A DNA stretch of 64,000 bases from Membranipora membranacea (taxonomy: Eukaryota; Bryozoa; Gymnolaemata; Cheilostomatida; Membraniporidae), in NCBI GenBank assembly GCA_914767715.1, contig OU612067.1, forward strand, positions 30,974,162 through 31,038,161, read 5' to 3'. Below the pieces are notes generated by a model. It was not told the origin of the DNA. It was given only the letters and a program-made list of their open reading frames with translations, and did not search any database. A program made the position numbers and the translations under genes. Each line of letters starts with the position of its first letter. Within the stretch, counting starts at the first letter, position 1. Shown one piece after another: positions 36,201 to 51,200 of this stretch.

Positions 36201-39200
36201 TGAGATTGACTGTCTAAATCGCACACTAGGCCCCCTACACACAATTATTACCTGCTCTTCTGATACCACATACAGTGGTGCGCATACCACTGCACAACAC
36301 ACAGGTCTTCAGCTAGAAACCATGAGTCAAGCGCTGTTTCGAGGCTTTTCTCTAGAACAACCTCCTCATGGCCGGCCCCAGCAGCATGAAGCCACCCCTA
36401 TGTGTTGACAAGCATCTCAATCAATCTCTTTGATCCCTCAGTGCATTTTGTCAGTTTCGGTATTTTGACATAATTGGTGTGCTTACGCAGTTACGCAGCC
36501 AGGGAGGCTGCCAACTCTTCATTGTTTCACTGCATCAATGTTTGCCCCATCACTCTCATGCTCTCATGCTTTACATAGTCAGTAACTTGTGCCATTATCG
36601 GAAGATCACACAGGTGGATACCATGTTAAAGAAAGCACAACTCCAATTTAGAAATTAATGCGGATGTGATGGAGTGATGTGACCGTGTATTGTGGCCAAC
36701 CAGAAGTGCCTGTGTCATGAAGAAGGGAAACAAGCGGCTGTATTTAATTCTGCTGAGCTTAAACATCAGCCTGGAATATTCACTTGGATGAATCAAGTGT
36801 ATAGCTGAGTCTATTAAAGTAACATAAATAAAAAAATCAAGCAAGGCGTAAATAGAGTAAAAAGCAGTCAGTTAATCTCGTTAGTGAAATGAGTTTCACT
36901 GAAAGCCTATGAGTTTCACTGAAAATGCTATGAATCCGTTCTTCCAAAGCTGAAAGGACACTTTTCATAATATTTTGTTAATAATATCAGTTTAAATAGA
37001 AAACATTTTGGCAGGTAGATAATAGATATATGTCATAGGTAAGTGTCTAGACAATCGGTAATTCTATAGGTATGGACAGGAAAACTGGATAGAACTTGAT
37101 CTACACTGGACATACTCTATTCACGGTCAATAATCAGAGGGATTCATTCTGTTATATGATAGACCTGGAATTTGACCGAGACCTTGTAAAAGCTGCAAAA
37201 CATAATGCATGATTTTCATCTTATTTTCCTCTTTAGAAATAATTTGATGGATATGAAATTTTGACTTAATCATATTGAGTATAGTATAACTTGTCTCAAA
37301 ATCATCTTTCATATGGTCTTTCAATATGGCAAGTTCTCTCCGAATGGTTTACTCTAAATGCTGCAAGGAGTCAGCAATTTGTGAAAGAGAGCTCTGGTAG
37401 TTTCACTCACTCAGCAAGGAGCAATTGGTAAATGCCTGTTTTTTATTGAGAAACTCCCCAGAAATATCATCATAAGGTAATGATTGACTAAGATTAGGTC
37501 TCTAAACATTTTGAAATCAAAGTCTTAAAAAATAAGAATCAGTTCTCCTCTGTGTCTTGATACTCTTTAAAGCCCGCTAATCGAGCCTTGACGTATTCTC
37601 TCCATGTCATCGAGGGATATTTAGGCTCTTCTTTAGGACATAAGATCGCCGGATCGACTTTAGAGGAAGTAGCACCCATGAAGAAATAAGGGATTGACAT
37701 TCTTTCCTTGGTCCCAAGTTTCACTCTGTGGTAGGTTGCCTGAAACAATGACAACATCATACTGATGTGACGGATTTATTATCATATAGGGCAGTAATAC
37801 CTCCCAGTTTTCAACCCATTTGCCTGTGGTATGAGATATTACAGAGCAATGACTCTGTGCTCTGGGTGTATGAGAACATTTTCAGGTTACATATGTACAA
37901 TGTACAGGCATAGCAGTATCTCAATGACAAATGCAGTGAGCTAGAAGTAACTGCCTGCATTCAGTTGCTCAAGTTGTCCAAGGGAACAAGTCCGAATGAA
38001 AGCAATGTCTCACCATATAACGATCATTTGTCATGCGCTGCATACCCATCCCTGTATTGACTACGAAGGCGTCTCTGTTACAGGGTACATCAAACCACTC
38101 CTTGGTAGTCGGGCTCTGAACTTGTAAGCCTACAGTTAATAAATCATAATGGATGTGACGAGAAAACAAAAAACAGGCAAATTTGTTTTGGCTGTATCTT
38201 TCTAGATCAAGTTTGGTCCAGTTTGCCTGCATTAGGAATTGCCCCCCTCCACTGATTAGCATTGGTAGCTTTTTGCCTGCTGCTCATCATTGGAGGGAGA
38301 GCATTACAGAATTCAGGCAAACATGATCAAACTTTCTCTAGTCTGTTTCTAATGTTGGAAAACAATGTTACATTTTGGTGTTTACCAATTCGCCACTCCT
38401 GAGGGCCTAACCTGAATTATGATTAAAATTATTCAACATATCATTTTTCTGTACAAAGTTGTTTTCGCTGTTTTTGCCTTTCCGCCGTTTCGTTCAGCAT
38501 TATGCATGTATATTTCATTGAGACAAAGTTGGCAAATCAAACATTCAGTTGATTTCACATTTTATGCCCTCTAAGCACATGCAAGGCTATTGTGAAATTG
38601 AACAGGATAATTCAAAGGAATGGGTAACCTTATGAATTGAAACTGAATTCTCACTACGAAAAAGGGCTTGAAATATTGCATAGCACTGTCCCACAACTTT
38701 TTATGTATTTTAATTCAAATTTGGTGTTGTTATAACTCAGCTAACCATACCCATAACATATTCTCACAGACATATTTGGAACCTAACTAAAACAGTGACA
38801 GTTCAATCAATGAACTCCCTCTTCATTGGTTCAATAAACCCTTTAAAACACTGATATTTAGGGCACGTAGATGCCTGTACCTGTGCCTGTACGCCACCGT
38901 TGTACAGGTCTGTGGATGTTTTGACTTAACACCAGCTGTGCGCAGATTAGTGGATTGGCGGAACTGGCTAAGATCAAGATATTTTTTGGAGTTAACTATT
39001 TCCCATAATGCAATATTTTGATACTCCCATGGATAAAATGACAGAGTGAGATCTGATTTTTCTTGTCCAAAGATCTGTTTTAGGAATTTTATTATCATGT
39101 TGTGTTTAATTAAGACGTGTTGCTTATTATAGTGAGTGTCAGACAAAGTAGACCCCGAAAGTGACTTTCACAGGAGCTTGCCAGTGACTTTGCCATTCCA

Positions 39201-42200
39201 TAGGTAGCATTTTGGCAACGCTTTACAATTTGCGGCTTAAAATATATAATATATAATGTAATATATTAAACTTTATGATATTACATTCTATTACGGTGGC
39301 GACTAGTTTAATGTACCTCCCACTTCATCCTGGTAGAGTACAGTGAAGAAGCCGCTGTCTGTGTGAGTCTCACAGCAGAGCTTAGTACCGTCTTGTGCTG
39401 AGATCTCAGCAGCGTTATAATTCTCCTGATTCTGTGGGTAATAGTTCAGTCTGAGTGTTACTTCTGTGTCTGGTCTACGAGTCATCTCATCCGCCTGAAT
39501 ACAACATAACGTGATGATGTGTAAAATCTGAGAGCATCAAGTTAAAATTTATCGTTAAGTTATTGCAGCGGTGTGACATTCCACTGGCCTGTTGACATGG
39601 ATGTTTTCCATACTGCACATTGTGTCGTCTGCATAACCTGGTTGATAGAATTTCACAGGCTTGAAAATGTTAGTACATGACTAGCTAAATTAAACTCTCT
39701 TTGCTTGAGAAACTAGCTAGCGAAGATGGGCGCTACCTTATAGTTTTTGATTGGTTAGCTGTCCGTCGGTTCCGACGATGACTGAATCCTGCATATCATT
39801 GTTCGCAGGATTCAGTCATCGTCGGAACTGGACCTATACCAGGCTAAAAGTATGAGGATCTAAGGGACGGATACCCTCACTACAAACCTAGACATGTGAG
39901 AATCTGTGAGGGCATGATGAACACATTACATCATGGCCGGACACTGCGACTGATGCACAACATTATAGTTACTCATCTGCAAACTAGCTATACATGTACT
40001 TTACTCTAGTTAATAATTACTTATCTGGGTTAGTCAATAATAACACCAACCTCTTCAGGATCCACACCATATATGGTGAACACAGCCTTGACTAGTTTAG
40101 TGGTGAGCTCATGTAAGGTTGTAAAGTACTCTGCCACTGTGTCACGGTCCCTCTCTGACACCTGGGGAGGGTACCTGTTCATCTCTGTCAGATAGCAGCT
40201 GGGATCTTCTCTCTCTACACGACTCGGGTCAGCTATATCCCAGCATTCCTTACCGAACACACTCGCTGGTATATATCCTCTGTATCGATTCTCGTTCTCT
40301 GGATTCCATTTTTTAGAAGCGATTAACATTTTTTCATCATGTGATAAATTGAAAAAGTCTTTGCCTGTCTTCTCCATTCTCTGTATAAGCTCTTTAGGCA
40401 CTCCGTGGTTGATTATTGACATGAAGCCGATGTTTCTCATGGCATTGTCGATCTTGTTGAGCACTTCTTTCTGCTGCTCAGCCGTTGATGTAGGGCTGAG
40501 TAATGCCCATATATCAATCTCTGGTACTATTGATTTCATAGCTACTACTGACTTGTTACTACCTGCCTCTCTAGTGCCTGCCTGAATGTGTTATAACCGC
40601 TTACGCCAATAATGGAGAGTTTATATATGCGGCTGACTTGCTGTTATAAACTTGAATTAATTTACTGATTTCATACGACAGTATACTTATAAACCCCTGT
40701 GATAAATATTGAGACAGTGAATGAAGCAGAAAGAAAAAGATCCATTCAGTTGTCCCTCCTGTTTTTTGCAATGGATATTTCTTTTGTATTATTAATCTTG
40801 GCTGTATATGTTCCGACTAGCATTTCGTTTGGATTCTCCTCTAAGTTTATTGCACAACTTTTGCAAAACTGGATTTTAGAAACCTAGTGAGTTAAATTGT
40901 GTGAATCCCCGAGGCACTTGCTTGAGTCTTAACACCAATGCAACAGTTGTAAAAATAATTCTGAACCAGGCTTTGGCGGAAAAAGTTACCATTTCATGCA
41001 AGCAATTACACATGGCTCCTAAATCTGCCAAATGGTGCAGCAGATAACTAACATGGATCTACTCATGGCTTTGTTTGTTTCCATTTTAGTCCTTTCTTTC
41101 CACCTCCAGATGGACCGGCCACCACCCCAATATGTCCACCATGTTATAGTGAAACAACCTGGAAAAGAACGATAGGTGAGAACACTTACACTGGGCATGA
41201 CTTGACGGACCCTCCCAGCCTCACGTACTCTTAGTTCAATTCATTCCTTCCCTAACAATATACAGGCATATAATCTTTTTTCATGTTGAGCATTCAAACT
41301 TGATGGAATCATATACCTTTTTGATCAATGCGTAACTCTCCTTTTATCTAATCCAGATAGGGGAAGAAAAAAACATTAAGTTTTGTTTTAAATATGCTTT
41401 CGATTATAGCCTGCCTATACTGAGACACATTGAGACATCAGATTCTTCTTCTTGTTTATTTCTTGTAGCTTTGAATCCACAGTACCCATCTGCTGCGACT
41501 ATAGAGAGTCTGAAAGTGGGCGTGGTCGAGTACCTGTCAGGTGACGTGCTACCAGCCAATGAGATTGCTCTTCACTTAGTCATAGCGTCGTCTGACAGCC
41601 GTCATACTGTAGCCACCAAGGGAGAGAACGAGTTACGCCGGCTCAACAAGTATGCATTGACAGGATATACAACCCTGTTTTGTCATTTGTTTTATTAGCA
41701 TGCATATCAAAATGTAACAATGTTTATTTAAATGTAGAATGTACTCAAAAAAAGTCTTAGGTCAGGTTCAGGTCAGGGTCAATTGATGAAGGTTATATCC
41801 AGGGTGATAATTAAAATATCTTGAGAGTCTGTGCTCAATTTGATCCCTGATTTGATGTTGGGTCACACTTCATCGTCTCTAGATCTCGGTAACTTAAACT
41901 CTATAAATTAGGTCATGTTTGCATTTTCTTGCAACACTGGTCCTTTATTGAATCAAAGTTTACGGTTTTTTAGGTTCATGTTCTCAAGAATTACAAGGTC
42001 AGGCCCATTCTAGTATGATAGGTACATACCGATGTTGTCATAGAGTAGATCATCTTATTTTACCTTATCCATAGACAAAACCACTAAACACTTGTCTATG
42101 AAATTAACTCTGAGGTATCCTCATCAAACCATGAGGTGCCTTGTTCCCCATTTCTCCAGGTCTAAACATTTCATTATTGGAAATGTATGTGGGTTAAAAT

Positions 42201-45200
42201 CGGAAGTTTTTCTCGCTGTCCGAAGACTGAGAAATACAGGTGCCTTGAGGGCGTAGCCACCATATTCGGCACCAAGTTGCTCTCAGTTTGCAGGCAGGTA
42301 CGAGCGCACCTGAAGCGTCAATTGAGCCCAGTAGTCAGTAGACTGCAGCGGGATTTGAACTCAAGACCTCCAACGCTTGGGCATTAGAGTGCAGGCGCTC
42401 TAACCAACTGAGCTACCTCCTACTCCTATACTGCCAATAGAAGAGTTGAAAAGTCAAAAATGTGTGAGGGGACGATCCACCTGAATTTAGAGAATCCATC
42501 GTGCTGATATAATTTCTTGATATTTTTAGTGACATAGACTGGAATCGTACAGATATTATAAGTAAACTGATGTCTATGTACCTGGGTACAGTCAACCAGG
42601 TGAACAAGGACGGCCGGCCGGTGAGATTATTTCTTACCTTGTTTCTTTTGAATTAATTCAATATTCTGAGTCTAGTTGAACTTAACAACAGAGCCTTCCA
42701 TATTTTAGTTTGCAACAGCCAAACATTGAGCTTTAGTATGCTATAGCAAAAGTCAGCCCTTATAAAAACTCACACCACAACAACTGAAAATAGTGTAGGC
42801 GATATTTCCTCTTTAATTGAAATCCCATACCAAACTTTAGATGAAAGAGAAATCTCAAATCTGGAATCAAAACTAAATCAAATTAAACGAAATTTTGCTC
42901 TAAGGACATGCTCATCATCAAGTCTAGTTTAATGTGTGAATAAAGAATTTCAAAGTTTATTGGTAAAGCGTTTATACAGGCAGCCAGGTTTGAGGTTTAG
43001 ATTGTTAACATCGAATAGATGATATCACCTGAGACTATGGGCTATCTGATATCACTGCTGCATGTACATTTATGACCATATACACGTGAGATGGGTAGCT
43101 CAGGTTCACAAACAAGGCAGAGCAGTCAGTCTCAGCCTACATGTTACCTCAGAGGTCGATAGCATTATGTGTGCAGATTGATGTTTAAGCATTATACTCC
43201 TTATTCTGATAATGTAATTACAGGGACCATCGAGAGAGACGGCAACATTACCTGCTCCAGCTAGAATCAAAGCTAAGATGTTTCCTGTTTTACTGAAATC
43301 TAAAGTAGCTCCTAAGCTCTTCCCTCAGAACCTTCAGGTAAAGCCACCAATGAAATCACTGTATGCCAGCCTGCACCATATTCTACTACATTATCTTGAA
43401 TAGTAAATAGCGAATAATCATAAACTAAAATTTGCTGTTATGATCATATGGTTGGCGTTGGGAAGTAAAGCAGACCTAATCTACATGCCTTCTTTTGCCA
43501 AGTCTAAGCTTTGTAAACTTTATTTATCGAGACACTAGACCATGATCATCTGACGCCAAGCATTATCTGAGCAAATGAACTACAAAACTGAATGTTCACA
43601 ACCTTTACTTGCAGGTGGCGTGTGATGGACTGGCAGGACCAGACTCTAAACCAAAACTGAAGAAATTTGGTATTCAGTTCATCGCCAGTATGTCTGAGTA
43701 GTAAGTTGTTTTGCCACTCAATCATTTGTTGCTTCTGTATGAGAAAAATCCTAAAATCTTCCCTGGTGCTGTTCTCCCTTGCTCAGCGGTTCATTGAAAG
43801 TTCTCGTGTCTTTATTCCCTTATTTAAACAATGGTATAGCTCCATGTTGGCACTACCCATAAAACCTGATTGATAGAGTCCTACTGTATCTCATATCCCA
43901 AAGAATAAGACAAACACATATCCACTGAAAGTATTACTAATAGTAACAGTAATAGATTAGAATCAGTTCTGTGGGGGGTATGTTGCAGTGCTGCAGATTA
44001 TCAAACATATAGTATCATTTTTATATATAATATATATAAATCTATAACACATGTACTATGACGATGTTGATGAAGTCAGCACTCTGATTATATATTACAG
44101 TGCTCTGCCGCACCATCTGAAGGCTATCGGCTCCACACTGATCACATATCTATGGAAGGTTATAGATGACTCAGCAGACCATAATGATGTTAAATCACTG
44201 GCCTATGTGACTATTGGTAAACTAGTGAGCAAAGTACCAACTCTGGTGTTTGATAAAGTGGATATAGTCAGCATGCTCTTCTCAAGACTCGAGGTACGTG
44301 TGTTTATGGTTAGGTTGTATACATAGACTTAACAATAAACCTAGACAGGACACTGTATATAGCTGAAGTGAGGCACTTAATTATGGCGACACGACGTCAC
44401 TGGAGGGTGTAGAAACAGTGATTTTTACTCATAGCTATCATTGATTTACCGTTCCCAGCTCGGGTTTAATGTTGATAACTCAACTGGCTTCAATCGGAAT
44501 TTAAGTTTGAAAATTGCAATAGATTCAGCAGCTTCTGGCAATCACTTTGATAGACGGTTTAGCTCCATAGCTCAAATATTATCATAAGAGCAAGCTATTT
44601 AAAACGGTGCATAGACTTGAAGCTATAATTTTTTTTGCAGTTTCAGTCCTGATTAAATGCTAATATCTCAAACAATTTTGTTGGAATTTTGAGTTTGAAA
44701 ACTACAATAGGTTCAGTAGCTTGTGGAGATCATTTTGATGGTCTTTTCTGCCTTGTAGCTCAAGTATAACCAGGGAGTTCAGTACTTTCTTCTTTGCTAC
44801 CCCTTTCCATCAGCCAATAATTGTGTCATTATTAGTAGTATAACGGTTTTCAATTGCTTGCTTGTTTGGTTATACCAACGAGGAACGTCCTAAACTCCCT
44901 GGTTATACTTGAACTACAAAGCTAAACAGACCTTCAAAATAATCTTCACAAGCTACTGAATTTATTGCAATTTTCAAACTCAAAATTCCATCAAAATTGG
45001 TTGAGATATAAGCATTTAATCAGGACCAAATTATAGCTTTGAGTCTATGCACCATTTTCAATAGCTTGCTTTTTTTGTTAATATTTGAGCCACGAAGCTA
45101 AATAGACTATCAATATGATCACAAGAAGCTGCTGAATCTATTGCAATTTTCAAACTCAAAATCCCATTTAAATTGATAGGAAATAAACTTTAAATCAGGG

Positions 45201-48200
45201 CCATAGACCTACCAGGGCTGAAACTGCAAAAAAAGGTTATAGCTTTGAGTCTATGTACTGTTTTCAATAGCTTGCCCTTTTGATAATATTTGAGCTATGG
45301 AGCTAAACAGACTATCAAAATGATCACCAGAAGCTGCTGAATCTATTATAATTTTCAAACTCAAAATTCCAACAAAATTGTTTGAGATATAGGCATTTAA
45401 TCAGGACTGAAACTGCAAAAAAAATTATAGCTTTAAGTCTATGCACCGTTTTAAATAGCTTGCTCTTTTGATAATACTTGAGCTATGGAGCTAAACCGTC
45501 TATCAAAGTGATTGCCAGAAGCTGCTGAATCTATTGCAATTTTCAAACTTAAATTCCGATTGAAGCCAGTTGAGTTATCAACATTTAACCCGTGCCGGGA
45601 ACGGTAAATCAACGATAGCTATGAGTAAAAATCACTGTTTCTACACCCTCCAGTGACGTCGCATCACCATAATTAAGTGCCTCACTGCCTCAATGCTAAT
45701 GCTCCATACAGTGTCCTGTCTAGGTTTATTATTAAGTCTATGGTTGTATATAATTATTTTTTGAAATACGATTAATAATATGTATATTCTATATATTGTT
45801 ATGTGTATATATACGTTGTGTATTATGTGCGATATGTTTATATTTTGGCTCTTGTACACCTGAAAAGTATAGCTTGCAAAGACTGTTTTCTGAGGCAAAT
45901 TTGCATCACACTTATGAGATTCTTTTTTAAAAAAGTCCATAGTTCCATACACTGGTAGCAAGCTCTTATTATGACTAAGTATATGCATCCATTTTCGCAA
46001 CATTTAATGTTTGTGATAGCTAATAAATCAATCAATCAATCATTAGGTCACCAGGGTAGTTGTCCTTTCATCAACATTGGGGAGACAACTCCAAATTACG
46101 GGTAGACGATACTGTAAACATCAAAACTATGCATAACGTATAACTAGGCAATCATTGGGCCCAGCAGTTACGGTTTCCAGTCACTTAGTAGGAAACGTAC
46201 GACACAAGTGAAGTTATGAAGAATATCCCGCAGTGAAATTTGTTGACTTTTACCTGATCTCCCTGAGCATTTGTATATCAAGTTGCATCTTGGGAATGTA
46301 TCAGCTTGCCCAATTAGGCTGAAATCATGTCAATAGACCAAAGTTAACATACTTGTGGTGTGACATCATATACTGATGTGCTTATATTCCGACCTCTTTG
46401 CTATCTGACCGTATGATTTATAGAAAGAGTTGGAGAAGTCAGTGAGATCGTCTATACAGGAATCTCTGACTATGATGACTCCATCTGTGGCTGTATCCAG
46501 ACAGGATATCAAAGATCTCATAGAGAAACTCCTAACTGCTAATATAGAGTCATCGGTAAGTTACTCCTCACCGCTAATATAGAGCGCCTGCCCTCTAACG
46601 AGCAAGCGTTGGAGGTCTCGGGTTCGAATCCCGCTGCAGTCTACTGACTACTGGGCTCAATTGACGCCCCAGGTGTGCTCCGACCTGCCTGCAAACTGAG
46701 AGCAACTTGGCGCCGAATATGGCGGCCGTGCCCTTAAGGCACTGTTTTCTCAGTCTTCAGACAGAAACCAAAAACTTTCAATTTTTAACCCAATATTTAA
46801 TTTAGATCGGTTGCTGATCTTTAATTGATTATTAATTTTTTAGCCTTGATAATATTTATGATATTATCAAGAGTTTTGTGTGCTCAAAGTGTATGCATTC
46901 CGTACATCGCACAGAACAACGATTGATATAGCCCACTTCATATTGATTTGTGTATGAGTATGGAGTGCAGAACATCCTTATGCAGAAAACATTGTGGCTC
47001 TCAGTGTATGAGTTCTGTGAACAAGCTAGTTGACATTTCAGAAGTTTTCTGAGCATAGAAAAATAAATCATCTTATGCCTGTTCCATTCTATCACAACCA
47101 TAGATACATGATCAATGCAATATTTCCCTGGTTTTTTATTATTGAAACTCCTTCGCGCATACCAAAAGTAAATATATTTACGAACAAATTAAATGTCTTG
47201 TGATATTATTACAGCCAGACGATGGAGTGAGGAGGATCAGTGTGTATCTGTCTCATCACGCCTTCCATACCTCCTGGATACCGACTAGATACCTGTTACT
47301 GCTCGCCTGCTCTGATGAGTTAGTATAGCCTTATATGGTTCTAAAGGTTCTTGTGTATCAGGGATGGGCACAACATACCCTGACATCGAGAATACACTAT
47401 ATTGGGATGTGTATCTCTGATCATTGGTAAATTCAGTCTGAATACCTTAGTTGATGATAAAAATAGAGCCTTGTTCTGCTTCTCTTAGTTTTGCAATTAT
47501 ATCCTCTGACTTCAAGTATACCCTTCTTATTCTTCTCAAATGTATGTGAAGAGAATTTGAAGAACTCTTTATTCAGCCATTACTGCATATAACATATTAT
47601 AAGGCCATGTATCATGTAAGCATATTTGTGATGTCATTTTACTACTTGTAGCGCTAATGAAGTGCAGACTGAGGCCAGACAACTCCTTTACTCCCCTCGT
47701 CGTATAGAGATGCCTGTTGCTGAACACAGCTTTAACCTTGACCTATATCCACACTTCACTGAAATGATGACCTATATACAAAAGAAGCAGAATCAGCGAA
47801 TAGCAGACAAGAAAACTGTCACACGGGGTAATGTGGTCATGGCCTTCCGGCACGACACTATCAAAATGGTGAGTCATTGTTTTATTATTTTTCACAGGGT
47901 ATGTTATCACAATAACCAGTTCAATAGGCAACCTTGAACTCATTTCAAATTATTTTTTCTAAAATATGACTACCTGTTGTGATTATAAATTGAGCAGATG
48001 TTCAATACTCAAGAAAAGTCACACAAATGAGACCAGGGATTTGGTGCTGTGATTTCTACACGGCACCATGTTTGACATATTCATAAAATCAATTCAATTC
48101 CATCCTAATTATACCACCATATCTTGTTATGATTTACCTTCAGATGGTGAGTTACCTGCGGACATGCTTAGCTCGGTCAGCAGGTATGAAGGAGCCACAC

Positions 48201-51200
48201 TGCACTACTATGATAGACTGGAAGCCTCAGGCCCCTACCATAGCTAAGTATATCCACTCATCTACTGGTAAGGATGAGCATAACCAGCCTGCTAAACAAC
48301 AGAAGTTATCTGCAGAAAGTTCACCAACAGCAGAGAGGTTATCTGCAGCAGAATCAATCAGTGGAGCTCTGGAGTCTTACTGCCATCTGCTCATACAAAA
48401 CGCTCAGATTCAGGCCTGTGAGTCATTGATATTTCTGTTGAGTTGCCGTTTCTTGAAATGCCGGTTAAATATTATGATCTGCACATCTTTCTCCATGTCT
48501 TGTTGGGTGATAAAAGTGTTATTATTTTAAGTATCTTTGTGCTACGCACGGAACATTAATATGACCTGTTTTCAACAAACTTTTTCTGATATTTCCTGTT
48601 ATTTTAGTTGGCTGAACATCACTCAGCAATACTTAACATCCATCATAGTAACCAACTTTAGTTCTAGATGTCACCGGTCTTTGTATCTCCATTTTTGTAT
48701 TACAGCGTCTGTGAGCTCGTATCTCATGATGGAGCTTTTATCTATCTACCCACAGCTGTCTACACAACTCCAGGATAAGATTGAGTGGATCAAGGTACAT
48801 AGTATGAAGATGTGAATAAATGTGTCTATCTAATATATGTGGCAGGATACAGAATTTGGTCATGAGCTCTAATTTCGTAAAAATTTTTAATATGAGCAGT
48901 TGACAGACCAGTAATCACCATAGTGTACTGTTGCGTGTGAATATTTCTATTACATACTTACTGACCTTGTCATGTTTTGTGAGCTGTCCGAAAAGTGTTC
49001 ACACTGCAGATTTACATCTAAACTTGCCAACAAAACAAAATCTTGATTTGCTTTGTACATAATATTTGTTACAGGGGTTGGTGATGAACCATCATGACAG
49101 TGTAATACAGTCGTGCCTCTCAGAATTACTGGCTGTGCTTGTAGTAGAAGGTGATACAGTCGACCCCGCCCAACTAGTAGAAGATAACGTTGAGAATTAT
49201 AAACCATCTGTAAGTTTTGCACAAATCCCTCTACAGGTCATGTTTTAAGGGCATTTCAAACAGTATCCCATTTTCTCAATGTGAACAAGTGATTAGTAGA
49301 TAAAGTTCAATCTAGTTTGCATGCGTTAGGAGCTGGTCCCCTGTACTGATGAGTCGTCGCTCGAGGAGATGCGTCTCTGAATGAAGGCAAACTGGATCGA
49401 ACTTGATTGAAGTAAATGTGCTATCTCCTCCTTACTACAGTAGGGTTCCGACCTCATCTCTCTTGGTATTCAAAGCTGCTGTTGACTTAATTCCTTATAA
49501 GGATATCTACTGGTGATGATGTATTCATTTCACATTGAGTCAAACTGTGTGCCAAACTGACTGTGTAGGTCGGCAGGTCAGTTTTGTTTTTTTGTCTGAG
49601 GAGCTACCACTGCTGTTGATGGCGGTAGAGTAGACCAAATGCCAACAATGTAAGTATAGGTGTAGGCGAGAACATACTAGAACTCGCCTCTATGGAAACT
49701 TAAAAATATTGCGATAATTCATGAACATTTTAAGCTCCTCTAGATATCTGTATGGATAGGTAGTGTATTCTATTTTTAGTCAGTCAGTCTACAATACAAA
49801 GGCGAGAATAATCCTAGAGTACATTTTATGATGCTCACACCTCAATCACATTTTAAGGTGCCCTACAGTGTGTGTGTTTCCACAGAAATAAATATAGAAT
49901 TTAAATTTTAGAAATTTGATGGTAGGTCTATCTTCCACAGAAGCAAATTCAGAGAATTGATGGGTTAAAATAAAATATAACAAATTTTTTTTCGAAACTT
50001 TTTCATCAAAGCTTATCTTGTATAGCACATTTTCATTCGACAAATGAGGGACATTTAAAATCTAGTGGACGTTTTCCTATAGGATCACACCGAAAATTTG
50101 AAACTGAGATAAATAAAGAGAGCGGCCGGGAATCCCGGCTAACAACCTCAGATGTCTAACACGTGATCACATAAATGAGGATCATTTTACTGCATGCAGG
50201 CACTTTGCTCTAAAAGGGCTGGGTATCTTTATCCCAATCAACCAGCTCCAGTAACTTTAATCTCAGGATCTCAAGTCTCACAGTTAGCATTTAGGCCTTC
50301 TGTGAGCCCTTATTTGGTATGTTGTAGCTTACAGTAGAGCAGGCACGCGGCTCTCTGCACACGATGGGGAGTGTCATCTCTTACAACAACTCTAATAGTG
50401 ACGATAAGAGTCAGCCTAGTAAAAAATGGAGATTACTGTGTAGTCGAGTCATCAAACTGATAGGTGAGACCTACGAACGGTGTTTTAATCAATTTCCACA
50501 CAAAATTATGATATTGTGAAGATTGTCAACAAGGGATGTAGCATATAGCTCGGAACTACTGATAAGCACCCTATTCCATAAAGGCTTACCTGATTTGATA
50601 AAAGTAGCAGTCATCCACAATCTGCTAATTGGAAGGCATGTCACAGCCAAGTGCTCCCAGGTGCCCTATGTGCTCTAATGCCCCCACATGCTCCCCAAGG
50701 TTCTCTCTGATACCCAAAAGCGCTCACCTGAACTGCATACTTAACTTATAAGCTAAATATTGGAGTTTGAACGCTTGACACACCCTTAATCTGATACAAA
50801 CTTCCACCCACTGTTAGTCCTTGACATAAAATTATTTGTATGACAATAAGTTATGTTATTATCTCCACAGAACCAATGCTGCAGGATATACCTAAAGCTC
50901 ACGTAGCCCTACAAGTATTACAGCAGGTTAATATCAGTGGGTCTCTTTGTATCGAGTACGGCTCGGAGGAGAGTATAGACGGAGACGTCAATGTCTACAG
51001 TATCGTCAAACTTCTGTGTGAGAAAGTCAAGTGCGCCAAACTAGAGGCAAAGGTTAGGTTTTGTTTATTGCTCGAGTTAAAAATGTCTTGACTCGAAAGT
51101 TATTTTTTTCAGAGAAAACTCATACATACTGATCTGTTTGGTTCGATTTTTGTTTGGATTGTTGTGCCTGTTTTGTTGTGATGACATTACTGCATAACAT

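Noticed and set aside
42340-42421. Possible working tRNA gene on the minus strand
   Set aside because: A and B boxes are present, but the region between cannot form a proper anticodon arm and the unit continues into a shared SINE body seen again at 46582.
45641-46035. Minus-strand frames of 120 and 65 residues
   Set aside because: They start in the arm of the foldback element and AT-rich intron; no similarity to any domain.
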